DNA of 64,000 bases from Cephalopachus bancanus (Eukaryota > Chordata > Mammalia > Primates > Tarsiidae): positions 620,001-684,000 of the forward strand of contig JAPVLO010000518.1 in NCBI GenBank assembly GCA_027257055.1. Direction: 5' to 3'. The notes under the pieces were generated by a model that saw nothing but the letters and a program-made list of their open reading frames with translations, had not been told where the DNA came from and searched no databases. How positions within the stretch are numbered: position 1 is the stretch's first letter; every line of letters begins with the position of its first letter. The position numbers and the translations under genes were made by a program. Shown piece by piece: positions 38,301 to 49,115 of the stretch.

Positions 38301-39119
38301 ACTGGAAACCTACAGGTCATAAGAGAGAAGATAGACAAGTGGGACCTTATTAAACTGACAAGCTTCTGCAAGGCCAAAGAAACCATCAAGAGAGCAGGGA
38401 GACAGCCTACAGACTGGGAAAAAGTATTTGCCAGCACCAGGTCTGACAAAGGCTTAACATCTTGGATCTACAAGGAACTCAAATGTGCTGAAAAGAAAAA
38501 AACAAACAACCCCATTATAAAATGGGCAAAAGATATGAACAGACACTTCACAAAAGAAGACATCCGAGCAGCCAACAGACACATGAAGAAATGCTCAACC
38601 TCACTAATCATCAGGGAGATGCAAATCAAAGCCACACTGAGATAGCACCTACCTCCAGTCAGAATGGCCATTATCAACAACTCAAAACATAACAGCTGCT
38701 GGAGAGGGAAAGGCAACACTCCTACACTGTTGGTGGGAGTGTAAACTAGTGCAATCTCTGTGGAAAACGTATGGTGATTCCTAAAAACTCTAAATATCAA
38801 CCTCCCATATGACCCTGCAATCCCCCTACTGGAAATATACCCTGAAGAACTCAAATCACTCTATAAAAAAGATACCTGCACATGTATGTTTATTGCAGCA
38901 TTTTTCACAATAGCAAGAACCTGGAAACAACCATGCTGCCCATCAAAAGAGGACTGGATTTTAAAAATGTGGTATATATACACGATGGAATACTACGCAG
39001 CCATAAAAAAGAACAAAATCATGAATTTCACTGCAACCTGGATGGAACTAGAGTCTATAATACTGAGTAATCTCTCACAGAAACAAAGATCTGAGTATCA
39101 CATGTTCTCACTCATATAA
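35318..39119 (+). pseudogene. L1 copy A ORF2 (endonuclease/reverse transcriptase), broken
   Basis: Starts MIGTNSHISIISLNVNGLN. Endonuclease motifs NVNGLN (about 35356), QETHL and GDFNTP (35747-35764) are intact. The first frame closes at 35854. RT text is in pieces: [20 protein letters not shown] near 36865, AFDKIQH near 37122, [14 protein letters not shown] near 37280. The active-site motif reads FGDD (37413-37424) instead of FADD. C-terminal text runs to YHMFSLI and TAA at 39117-39119. At least six frameshifts or stops interrupt it, so no full protein can be made. Confidence 0.92.
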
Positions 39120-39334
39120 TGGACCTTGAACATCCAATGTAATACTATAAGCAAATGACTGACAGTAGTGGGAAACTATGGGGAGGGGAGGAGATGGGAT
39201 TAACGGTAGCAAATATCTGTCTGGGGACGGGGAAGCACCTCTTATCAACAGGGTGCCTGAATGAAACGTATTTGTATACCTAACCCTTAACTGTACCCCA
39301 CAACATCATAATAAAAAATATTGATTAGAAAAAA
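39120..39334 (+). other. L1 copy A 3' UTR with G-rich tract and A tail
   Basis: A G-rich polypurine stretch at 39169-39199 (TGGGGAGGGGAGGAGATGGG) is the kind conserved in L1 3' UTRs and able in principle to form a quadruplex. AATAAAAAATATTG precedes a short A tail. Confidence 0.8.
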
Positions 39335-39734
39335 AAGAATGATTTCACAATGAGGTTAAGGGATAATAATGTAGGACATTTCCTTTTTCAAAGGCTTTGT
39401 CTACATAGTGCTAGGAATTTTACTATAATAAGGCATAACTGATATAATTAAATATAAAAATATGATAAGACAACTGAATATTCAAAATAAATTGTGCTGA
39501 AAAAAAATCAAGGACTTACCAGGAAGAGGAAATTCTTTTTGACTCCACTGCAACAGAATCCCAAACAATGTTAGAAAATCATATTTCTATATTAAAGTTA
39601 ATGTGAACAAATTAATTATTTTACCCTATTATGTGAACCTATTAAAATTCTTATTTTATTAAATATATATTTTAACATGGGAATAAAATAATGAGTATTA
39701 CTTTGATAATGATGTAGAACATAATAATGATAGT

Positions 39735-39935
39735 TTGAGCAGCAAGTCGTATTCCAAGTGCTTCACACAGATGGTCCTATTTAATCTTCACAGCAGCACC
39801 ATAAAGGAGATGAGATTACTCTTCATCTTATAGATGAGGATACTAGACCTTAGAGAGGTAAAATAATTTTCCCAAGTCACATAGATTGACTAAGAGTCAG
39901 AACTAAGATTTTAACATATGTCAATCCAACTTCAG
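39735..39935 (+). repeat. MIR SINE
   Basis: CCAAGTGCTTCACACAGATG, TTTAATCTTCACAGCAGCACC, TATAGATGAGGATACTAGACC, CCAAGTCACATAGAT follow the MIR order. Confidence 0.8.
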
Positions 39936-40180
39936 AGGCTACTTCCTTAGCTACTATGCTGTTGTTAAGTTGGACTGCATTAAAATGAGGCACTTCTATT
40001 CTTCAAAAGGCACTATCAAGAAAGTAAAAAGAAAAAAACAACATTCGGTGGAAAATATTTGCAATATCTATATCTGATAAAGGTATAATATCCAGCAGTT
40101 ACATAAATATATATTATATATACATGTATAAAACCAATTAATAAGAAAAAAGCACAATGGAAAATGTGTAAAAGATTTGT

Positions 40181-40285
40181 GATATTGTAAAGTCTCTAAA
40201 GACCCCTCCCATGGGCCCCACTGTACTTACTGCACAGCTCCTGGAGGCAGAAGATTCTGCAAAATAATTTTTAAAAAATTGACTA
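40181..40285 (+). other. Extra sequence ahead of L1 copy B (possible 5' transduction)
   Basis: It lies inside the duplication, ahead of the CTTCTTCCGGCAAGATGG start. It contains CCCCTCCCATGGGCCCCACT and an AT-rich end. It does not resemble the L1 body, the 5' UTR of copy A, or the old host L1. It may be flanking DNA of the source locus carried along by an upstream transcription start. Confidence 0.55.
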
Positions 40286-40500
40286 TAGCCTTCTTCCGGC
40301 AAGATGGTGACAGGGCAGCTCGGTCTGTGAGACTCTCCACCGAGGAGAATACAAAGAGACTCTGGTTCTCTCTCCAGAGGCTGCAGATCCCATCGTTGGC
40401 AGCCTGCTCTTCACACGGAGCTCGGCCGTGGACTTCGCTGGGGCATCACTGTGGTCAGGGCAGCTACTGTGCCTGCCACTGCCACTGCTGCCACTGTGGC

Positions 40501-40735
40501 CAGCAACCATTCCAGAATACATTGCACCACCAGTGCCTGAGGCGAGCCATAGCCGCCTCCGCTGCCTCTGAGGCAGCCATTACACATCGCACGGCCTGTG
40601 TCTGAGGTGAGCCACCACTGCTGCTGAAGCAGCCATTCCGCATCACACCGTTGGTGCCTGGGGCAGCCTGCAGCTGCTGCTGCCAGGGCAGCCATTACAC
40701 ATTGCACAGCCGTGCCTGAGGCGATCTGCAACTTC
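40501..40735 (+). repeat. Four-unit tandem repeat in L1 copy B 5' UTR
   Basis: Units begin at about 40501, 40573, 40629 and 40688 and measure about 72, 56, 59 and 48 bases. Each begins with GCAGCCATT or close (CAGCAACCATT in the first), continues with ACA-CAT-GCAC, and goes on to GTGCCTGAGGCGA or a variant. Most units end in GCTGCTGC-like text. Unit-to-unit similarity is moderate, so the array is not recent. Confidence 0.75.
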
Positions 40736-41814
40736 AGACCTTGAAGCCCCTGCAAGCAAGATCTGCTGAGGTCTGCTGCCACCAGGATGTCCTGCCGGGC
40801 CGTGGGTCTCCTCTCGTGTGCCTTGAGGAAACATCTCTCCCCTTAGGGGTGGGCGAGCAGCTGACAAAGACCATCTGGAGTGAGGAATAACACCACCTGC
40901 TGGCAATTCAAGGTAACAACACCGAAAGGGGAAAATGGAAGCCTGATAGGCACAGGCCAGATCCGAGTGGTGAACGGGGCAGTCATGAACTGGGTGATGA
41001 TCTGAACTGCCCTTCACAACAGGCCAGGGGCAACTGATTCTAACTGTGAACAAACTTACCAGCCTGAAAAGACAGCTAGAAATCAGAGCTGAAAGGACAT
41101 TAGACTTAAACGAAAAGTCTCTGAGTGTGCTTGATTGGTTCTGTTAGTCTACTGACTTGATTCTATTCCTTCTGTTTTGTCCCCTCTCTCCTTTTTTTTC
41201 CTCCTTCTTTTCTCTTCTTCTAGCTATAAACCATATCTTTGTATAGAGGAACAGCACACCAATAAGCAGGGTGGTGACTTTGTATCTTAGTAACATTGTA
41301 TATTTTAGTTTTTTTTGTATGGGAGTTTGTTAGTTTGTAGTCATGGCCTATTGTTTTTAGGTTTCAATTTTTGTCTCTCTCTCCATTTGTTGGTACACTC
41401 ATCTGTTTTCACCCTTACTCCTCTCACTCTACACCCTCCTCTTCCCCCCAGTGCCTGCTCCATTCTCTTCCCTCTGTTAACCGCATTTTATTCAGGGAGT
41501 AAACCTACAACTCCACTGCACAGACAGATTCCAAGGCAGTGGGAAGTGGGTTTCAGGTTATTCATACACGTGATGGCGGATACCAGGACCTGCAGATAGA
41601 TTTTGAATCACAGCTCCCCCCTTAAGTAAATCTCAAAACTGCAAAAAGGACCACCCCTAAACTACAGTGCAACTCCAGAATTGAACAAAGTAAGAGGACA
41701 TACATAAAGAAGAATAGGAGATTGAATAAACAGAAGTAAAAACAACCCCTCCACCCCTGAATAACAGAATTAAAGAAGACGGGGACATGGAGGGAAGGAA
41801 AAAGTAGGGAAGGG

Positions 41815-41815
<1 letters not shown>

Positions 41816-41850
<35 letters not shown>
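41816..41850. repeat. (CAA)n microsatellite in L1 copy B
   Basis: About 11 CAA units 15 bases ahead of the ORF1 start. Copy A has GGGAGAGAGAAAAA at this point, so the run grew after the copies diverged. Confidence 0.93.
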
Positions 41851-41864
41851 AAAAGCCCGCACAA

Positions 41865-42828
41865 ATGAAGAAAAACCAAAAGAAGAATATAGGTCTCACA
41901 CAGACCCCTGGGAGGTCAGACACTGAGAAAACAGACTTTGAAACATGAAAAATGAAGAACCCCCAGAATGACTGGTCACATGCAACAAACCCAGACATCA
42001 AGAAATTAATAGAGATAATTTAAAAAATCAAGGAGAGACATGAGGAAAATAGGAAGGAGCTGATGTCAGAAATAACAGCAGTAAAGAATACTGTGATGGA
42101 AATAAATAAAAAACTAATAAGCATGGAAAGCAGAATTAGCCAAGCAGAAGAAAGAATCTCAGAACTCAAAGACCAAAACACAGAACTAACCCAAACTGTC
42201 AAAAACATGGAAAAGAAGCTCAAAAAGACTGAACAAAACCTTCAAGAAATGAATGATTACTTCAAGAGACTGAACCTAAGAGTAATTGGCCTTCCTGAGG
42301 CAGAGAGAGAAACAGAGGCCACACTGGAACAAACATTTCATGAAATCATTCAAGAAAACTTCCCTCATCTCATCAAGGATGAAAAAATTCAAACATAAGA
42401 GATTCAGAGAACCCCTGCAAGATAACAAATGAGAAGACCAACTCCCAGACATATAATAATTTGCTTAAACAACGTAGGTATAAAAGAAAAAATCCTAAAG
42501 GCAGCAAGAGAAAAAGGTCAGACTACCTACCAGGGAAGACCAATTAGAATAGCACAAAATTATCTACAGAACCCCTCCAGGCTAGAAGAGCTTGGAGCCC
42601 TATCTTCATAGTTCTAAAAGATAAACAATTTCAACTGAGAATAACCTACCCAGCCAAGCTAAGCTTCATCAGTGAGGGAGAATTGAAATCTTTCCCAGAT
42701 ATCCAATCCCTAAGAACCTACACTGCCACCAGACCACCTCTACAAGAAACACTTAAGAAAGTATTGAACACAGAAGAAAAGGAAAAAAGAACAACAACAT
42801 TCTTCACAAGAGTACAGGCAAAAGATTA
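41865..42828 (+). pseudogene. L1 copy B ORF1, broken
   Basis: Starts MKKNQKKNIGLTQTPGRSDT. Stops in the starting frame: TGA 41946-41948, TAA 42021-42023, TAA 42396-42398 and TAA 42423-42425. The coiled coil (ITAVKNTVMEINKKLISMES) and RRM-like part (NLRVIGLPEAERETEATLEQ) are otherwise clear. A frame change near 42551-42560 moves the C-terminal domain to a second frame, which ends at TAA 42826-42828. Function as an RNA chaperone is lost. Confidence 0.9.
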
Positions 42829-42907
42829 AAAACACACATGATCCAACTCCAAAACCAAAAGAAAGACAACACACAAACAGGAAGAACAACAACTCTGTAA
42901 GAACATT

Positions 42908-45900
42908 ATGATAGGGATCAACTCTTACATTTCAATAATTAGTTTGAATGTGAACGGACTAAATGCACCACTGAAAAGACATAGAATGGCAAAATGGATA
43001 AAATAACACCAGGCAACAATTTATTGTCTTCAAGAGACTCACCTCACTAGAAAGGGCACTCACAGACTCAAAGTAAGAGGATGGGAAACAAATTTTCAGA
43101 CGAACAGAACACAAAAGAAAGGAGGAGTCGCAATCTTAATCTCAGACAAAATACCCTTTAAGCTATCAAAAATCAAAAAAGACGGAGAAGGCCACTACAT
43201 AATGATAAAAGGTTCAATCCATCAACAAAAAATATCCATCCTAAACATATATGCACCCAATATAGGAGCACCAACTTTCATAAAGCAGCTTCTGGGTAAA
43301 CTAAAAAAAGATATTAACTCCAACATCATCATAGCTGGGGACTTCAATACCCCACTCACAACTCTAGACAGATCATCAAGACAAAAAAATCAGTAATAAG
43401 ATACTGATTGTGACTGATTGTGAAACCTCAATGTGACACTTGACCAAATGGACTTAATTGACGCCTACAGAACACTCCATCTGAAGACCACAGAATATGC
43501 ATTCTATTCATCACCACATGGAACATACTGTAAGATCAACCACATACTTGGCATAAATCAAGTATAAGCAAATTTTAAAAGGACTGAAATTTTACCATGT
43601 ACCTTCTTGGACCACCGTGGAATAAAAATAAACATTAACACCAACAAGTTTCCCCCCAAAACCACAAAGACATGGACACCTAACAGCATGATGCTAAACA
43701 ACTCCTGGGTCAACAATGAAATCAAACCAGAGATTAAAAGGTACCTGAAAACAAATGAAAATGAAGAAACATCTTACCAAAATCTCTGGGATGCCATGAA
43801 AGCTGTAGCAAGAGGGGAATTTATATCTCTACAAACGCACATGAAGAAAATGGAAGGAAACACAAATTAACAGCCTAACAAGCCACCTAAGAAAGCTGGA
43901 AAAGCAAGACCACCAAAATCCTAATTTCACAGAAGAATCCAGATCACCAAAATAAAAGCCCAAATCCAGGACATAGAAGACAAAAGATAATACAAAAAAA
44001 AATCAATGAAACAAAAACCTGGTTCTTCGAAAGGATAAAAAAAATTGAGAGTCCCCTAGCTAGACTGACCAAGAAAAAGCCCAAATAAACACAATCAGAA
44101 ACACAAAAGATGAAGTCACATCTGACCCTGAAGAAATACAAAAGATCATTAGAGACTACTATGCACACTTGTATGGAAACAAACTTGAAAACCTTAAGGA
44201 AATGGAGGACTTTTTGACATCATACAATCTGCCTAGGTTGAAACAAGAAGAAATTTAGACCCTAAATAGACCAGTAACAATCAAGGAAATTGACTATGTA
44301 ATAAGAAAACTACCTACAAAAAAAAGCCCAGGTCCAGATGGCTTTCCAGCAGAATTCTACAAGACACTTAAGGAGGAGCTGATACCAATCCTACTGAAGG
44401 TATTCCAGGAGATTGAGAAAGATGGAATTCTCCCCAAATCATTTTATGAAGCTAACATCACATTGATACCCAAGCCAGGTAAAGACCCAACAAAGAAAGA
44501 GAACTATGGGCCAATATCTTTGATGAACATAGATGCTAAAATTCTCAACAAGATCCTAGTGAACTGGATTCAACAACACATCTCAAAAATCATCCATCAT
44601 GACCAAGTAGGCTTCATCCCTGGAATGCAAGGCTGATTCGACATTTGTAAAACCATAAATGTAATTAAATACATCAATAGATGTCAAAACAAAAACCACA
44701 TGATTATATCATTAGATGCAGAAAAAGCTTTTGATAAAATCCAGCACCGCTTCTTGATAAAAACCCTTGAACATCTAGGCATACGGGGAACATACCTCAA
44801 AATAGTAAAAGCCATCTACGAGAAACCCACAGCCAGCATACTCCTAAATGGACAAAAATTAGAACTATTTCCCCTGAAAACTGGCACCAGACAAGGATGC
44901 CCATTCTCACCCCTCCTGTTCAATATAGTATTGGAAGTCCTGGCTAGAGCAATCAGACAAGAGAAGGTAATCAGGGGTATCCAATAGGAAAAGAGGAAGT
45001 CGAGTTATCTGTCTTTGCAGATGACATGATCGTGTACCTTGAAAACCCAAGAGAATCTGTCAAAAACCTCCTTATGCTGATAAAGGACTTTGGCAAAGTC
45101 TCAGGATATAAAATAAATGTACAAAAGACAATCGTATTTCTTTACACCAATAATAAACAAACAGAAACCCAAATAAAAAACACAATTCCATTCACAAGAA
45201 AAATGAAATACCTTGGCATCTTCCTAACCAGAGATGTGAAAAACCTTTACAATAAATACTGCAAAACACTGCTCAAAGAAGTCAAATATGACATAAACAG
45301 TGGAAAAGTATCCCATGCTCATGGATTGGAAGAATCAACATTTTGAAGATGTCCATCTTACCTAAGGCAATCTACAGATTTAATATAATACCCATCAAAT
45401 TACCAGCAACATTCTTCTCAGACCTAGAAAAAATAATACAGGAATTCATATGGAAACACAAACGACCAAGAATAGCCAGAACAATCCTCAAAAAAAAAAA
45501 CAAAAAAAAACAAAAACAAAAACCAGGCAGTATCACATTACCAGACTTCAAACTTTACTATAAAGTTACAATAATCAAAACAGCTTGGTATTGGTACAAA
45601 AACAGGCATATAGACCAATGGAATAGAATTGAGATTCCAGAAGCTAAACCTCAATTTCTCAATCAACTCATTTTCGACAAAGCCTCCACCACCTACCACT
45701 GGGGAGAGGAGAACCTATTCAGTAAATGGTGCTGGGAAAACTGACTGACCACATGGAGAAGACTCAAACAAGACCCCTATCTGTCCCAATACACAAAAAT
45801 TAACTCTAAATGGATCAGAGACCTAAATGTAAAACCTCAAACCATAAGAACCTTAGAAAATTCAGGACACACCCTTATGGATTGGAACTGGCATCCAATT

Positions 45901-46733
45901 CCTGAACAAAATCCGAAACCCACAGGCCATAAGAGATAAGATAGACAAGTGGACCTCATTAAAGTGACAAGCTTCTGCAAAGTCAAATAGACCGTCAAGA
46001 GAGCAGGGAGACAGCCTATAGACTGGGGAAAAGTATTTGCCAACTCCAGGTCCGACAAAGGCTTAACATCTTGGATCTACAAGGAACTCAAACGTGCTGA
46101 AAAGAAAAAAACAACCCCATTATAAAGTGAGCAAAAGATATGAACAGACACTTCACAAAGGAAGACATCCGAGCAGCCAACAGACACATGAAGAAATGCT
46201 CAACCTCAGTAATCATCAGGGAAATGCAAATCAAAACCACACTGAGATACCACCTAACTCCAGTCAGAATGGCAATTATCAATAGCTCAAAAAATAACAG
46301 CTGCTGGAGAGGGTGTGGTGAAAAGGTACGCTCCTACACTGTTGGTGAGAGTGCAAACTGGTGCAACCTCTGTGGAAAACAGTGTGGCAATTCCTAAAAG
46401 CTCTAAATATCAACCTCCCATATGACCCTGCAATCCCCCTACTGAGAATATAACCCTGAAGAACTCAAATTACTCTACCAAAAAGATACCTGCACATGGA
46501 TGTTTATCGCAGCATTGTTCACAATAGCAAAAACTTGGAATCAATCATACTGTCTATCAAAAGAGGACTGCATTTAAAAAACGTGGTACACATACATGAT
46601 GGAATACTACGTAGCCATTAAAAAAAACAAAATCATGAGCTTTGCAGCAACCTGGATGGAACTAGAGTCAATAATACTGAGTGACCTCTCACAGAAACAA
46701 AGATCTCAGTATCACATGTTCTCACTCATATAG
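42908..46733 (+). pseudogene. L1 copy B ORF2, broken
   Basis: Starts MIGINSYISIISLNVNGLN. The first stop is TAA at 43004-43006 in the KWIK-H segment, and another follows at 43394. Endonuclease motifs QETHLT and AGDFNTP are present. The RT part is best preserved from 44700 to 45346: [24 protein letters not shown], and FADD at 45014-45025, which keeps the catalytic Asp pair. C-terminal text ends YHMFSLI, TAG 46731-46733. Several frameshifts, including A-run expansion near 45490-45530, prevent a full product. Confidence 0.92.
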
Positions 46734-46952
46734 TGTACCTTGAACATCCACCATAATACTATAAAAAAAGACTGACAGTGGGGGGAGACTATGGGGGGGG
46801 AGGGGAAGGGAGGTGGGATTAATGGTAGTCAATATCTGTCTGGGGACCGGGAGACACCCCTTATCAACAAGGGTGACTGAACGAAGCATATTTGTATACC
46901 TAACCCTAAACTGTACCCCACAATATCAAAATAAAAAATATTGATACAAAAA
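46734..46952 (+). other. L1 copy B 3' UTR with G-rich tract and A tail
   Basis: A G-rich run at 46779-46817 has at least five groups of three or more G, so quadruplex formation is possible. CTGTACCCCACAATATC and AATAAAAAATATTG precede the tail. Confidence 0.85.
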
Positions 46953-47559
46953 AAAAGATTTGTACAGGTGCTTCATAAAAGACTATAATCAAACAGCCAA
47001 TAAATATATGAAAATATGCTCAATCTCACTATTCATCAAGAAAATGAAAAAGAAAACAATAGTGGGCTACCTCTGCACACCCACCAGGAAGGCTAAAATT
47101 AAAAAGACAAGCATACCAACTATTAGTGAGGATGGAAAGCATTTGAAAATCTCACACAATTCTTGTGGGAGTATAATTTGTAAGAACCATTTAGGAGCAG
47201 TGGAGATACTAGTTCCCCAGCATCTGCTAAAGCTAAACATCTGTATATTGTATTATCCATCATTTTGACTCTTAGATATATACCCTAACAAAAATGCCTG
47301 GGATTCTGTATAGATGTATACCAAAAAACAGGTACAAGAACATTTATTGCACTGCTATTTGTAAAGCCCCCTAAATGGAAACAACTTAAATGTTCATCAA
47401 TAGTATATGGATTTAAAAACAAACAAATTGTAATATGTTCGTATAGTGGAATACTATATAGTAACAAGAATAAACAAGCCACAACTACACACAACATGGG
47501 TGAGTTTCATGTTGTTGACGGAAAGAAACCAAACACAGAAATATATAGTGTATGATTCT

Positions 47560-47960
47560 TTCTTAGTCTGTTTAATGTTATATAAAGGAATGCCTTAAGC
47601 TAGGTAATTATAAAGAAAAGAGTTTTCTTTGGCTCACGGTTCTGCATGCTGTACAAGAAGCATGGGCTTCAGGCTGCTTTCACTCATGCCGGAAAGTGAA
47701 GGGAAGCCTGCATGTGCAGAGATGCTGAGATGATGGGAGAGTAAGCAAGTAAGAGAGGAGATGCCAGACTCTTTTTGGCAACCAGCTCTCTCAGGAACAG
47801 AGTGAGAACTCACTCATCACTGTAAAGATAGGTGGCACCATGCTGCCATTCATGAGGAATTTACCCAGCTGACCCAAATAGCTCCCATGAAGCCCCACCT
47901 CCAACATTGGGGATCAAGTTTCAGCATGAGGGTGGAGGGACAGACACCCAAACTATAGCG
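47560..47960 (-). mobile_element. MaLR (MST/MLT-like) LTR, minus strand
   Basis: Plus-strand text GGCTCACGGTTCTGCATGCTG, GAGAACTCACTCATCAC, CCCCACCTCCAACATTGGGGATC and ACCCAAACTATAG is the inverse of a MaLR LTR. It splits an old L1 tail. GATTCT occurs at both borders (47554-47559 and 47961-47966), compatible with the five-base duplication of this class. Confidence 0.75.
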
Positions 47961-48164
47961 GATTCTATTTATGAAGTTAAAAATTGGCAGAACTAATTGA
48001 TAATGATAGACAGGAATGTAGTTATCATTGAAAGTAGTAATGACTGGAAAGGGACCTAAGAAAGCTTTCTGTTATACTGATAATGTTCTATTTCTTAATC
48101 TGGGTAATAGGTATAAGAGTGTGTTCACTTTGTGAACATCCATCAATCTGTACACAAAAGATTT

Positions 48165-48855
48165 GTACTTCTTATGCATGCACTATTCAATTTAGTGGGG
48201 ATGGGGTTGGGGAAAGGGCAAGCAACTTTGCTCATGTCTGTGTTCCACACCCATAGGCATTAGCTGATGGTGAAGGTTTTTTACTTTAGGATCAAGACCC
48301 ACACTTGTTTCTCCAAATCCTTCTCTGTTTTACTCCCAGAATTCCAGGGTTCAAATGAGGCCCTAGGTGACTGGTTATGGGTGGACACAATAAGTCGTAG
48401 TAGCATAATCTTACTCCTACTCATTTACCAAGCTGTATCTGCACACTGTTAACTAATTTTTGTTATGATATTATCATCTAATATTGTCGTTATTGATTTG
48501 CACTTTTTTCCAGCTGTTGCCCAATCTCCCATTTTTTATACTCATGGACATATAACTTTTATTTATGTTACAACTTTTATCTATGTTACACATCAAACTA
48601 TAACCAAAATAGAGATTAAGCTGAGCCTTGTCTCTCAGCATTTGACACTCTTGATTGTGATTGAAATTGGAACCCAGGCAGAAGAACAAAGAGCTATAGA
48701 AGGAGGCTTTGTAAATGTTAACTGAGAAATAAAACATATCAAGTCAATAATAGAAACAGAAGTGGCTTAGAACTGCAATTCTGAGAACTCTAATTTTCTG
48801 TGGTTTTCAAAAATTGCTTGAAATATCTATGACCATGGAACATATACAGTATTTT
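48165..48855. other. Intergenic DNA, nothing recognised
   Basis: Contains a short tandem ATTTATGTTACAACTTTT/ATCTATGTTACACATC at about 48560-48595. No gene or repeat family seen. Confidence 0.45.
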
Positions 48856-49115
48856 ATTTATAATAATAATACATTAATATTTAGAGTTTAATATGTCCTA
48901 GGTGCTGTGTTAAGTGCTTTCACATACATTATCATTTAACCCTTATGACTGCCGCATACATGGTACTATAATCATAGTTATCGTCATTTTACAGATGAGT
49001 AATTTGAAGTTGGCAAATATTAAGTACCTCACTCAAGACTTTTTAGCAAATGAGTGGCAGTATTGGAATTTGAATTTAAATAAATCTGTTTCCAAATTCC
49101 ACTATCTTAACCAGT
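48855..49115 (+). repeat. MIR SINE
   Basis: GTCCTAGGTGCTGTGTTAAG, TTATCATTTAACCCTTATGAC, CATTTTACAGATGAGTAATTTG and GTACCTCACTCAAGAC are in MIR order. Confidence 0.8.

Larger units (their letters stand above)
32940..39334 (+). mobile_element. Full-length L1, copy A (decayed)
   Basis: A 6.4-kb element with 5' UTR (32940-34284), ORF1 (34285-35247), ORF2 (35318-39119) and 3' UTR with A tail. An 11-base duplication AAGAATGATTT at 32929-32939 and 39335-39345 flanks it. The insertion point CAT/AAGAA fits the L1 endonuclease preference. AAGATGG at 32953-32959, 14 bases from the 5' end, is a YY1-like core as in other primate L1 5' ends. Both ORFs carry several breaks, so it is not autonomous. Confidence 0.95.
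40286..41864 (+). promoter_or_regulatory. L1 copy B 5' UTR
   Basis: Begins with TTCTTCCGGC then AAGATGG at 40301-40307, a YY1-like core in the position expected for a primate L1 promoter. The first about 790 bases are GC-rich and hold a four-unit tandem repeat. From about 41078 the sequence aligns with copy A. A (CAA)n run lies at 41816-41850, just before ORF1. Confidence 0.8.
40181..46952 (+). mobile_element. Full-length L1, copy B (decayed), with extra 5' bases
   Basis: An L1 with 5' UTR from about 40286, ORF1 (41865-42828), ORF2 (42908-46733), 3' UTR and A tail. Flanked by an 11-base duplication AAAAGATTTGT at 40170-40180 and 46953-46963, with GTGT/AAAAG at the cut, a good L1 endonuclease site. 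The host L1M text continues directly after the right duplication, which fixes the insertion point. About 105 bases between the left duplication and the expected 5' end are not L1-like. Both ORFs are broken. Confidence 0.95.
39975..48165 (+). mobile_element. Ancient L1M copy, interrupted twice
   Basis: Three plus-strand pieces are in order: 39975-40180 (TTCTTCAAAAGGCACTATC, GGTATAATATCCAGCAG), 46964-47559 (ACAGGTGCTTCATAAAAGAC, then TGGAATACTATATAGTAAC) and 47961-48165 (TTCTATTTATGAAG, then ATCTGGGTAATAGGTATAAG). Together they give the ORF2 end and 3' UTR. L1 copy B separates the first two, and a MaLR LTR separates the last two. Confidence 0.75.

Noticed and set aside
37533..38854. Minus-strand frames of 74-128 codons opposite L1 ORF2
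   Set aside because: Antisense shadows of ORF2; equivalents occur opposite the other L1 copies.
40501..40735. CRISPR-like array
   Set aside because: The units are contiguous and diverged without spacers, and the genome is mammalian.
40279..41053. Frames of 108-136 codons, Ala/Ser/Gln-rich, at 40.3-41.0 kb
   Set aside because: They come from the tandem repeat and GC-rich promoter part of L1 copy B.
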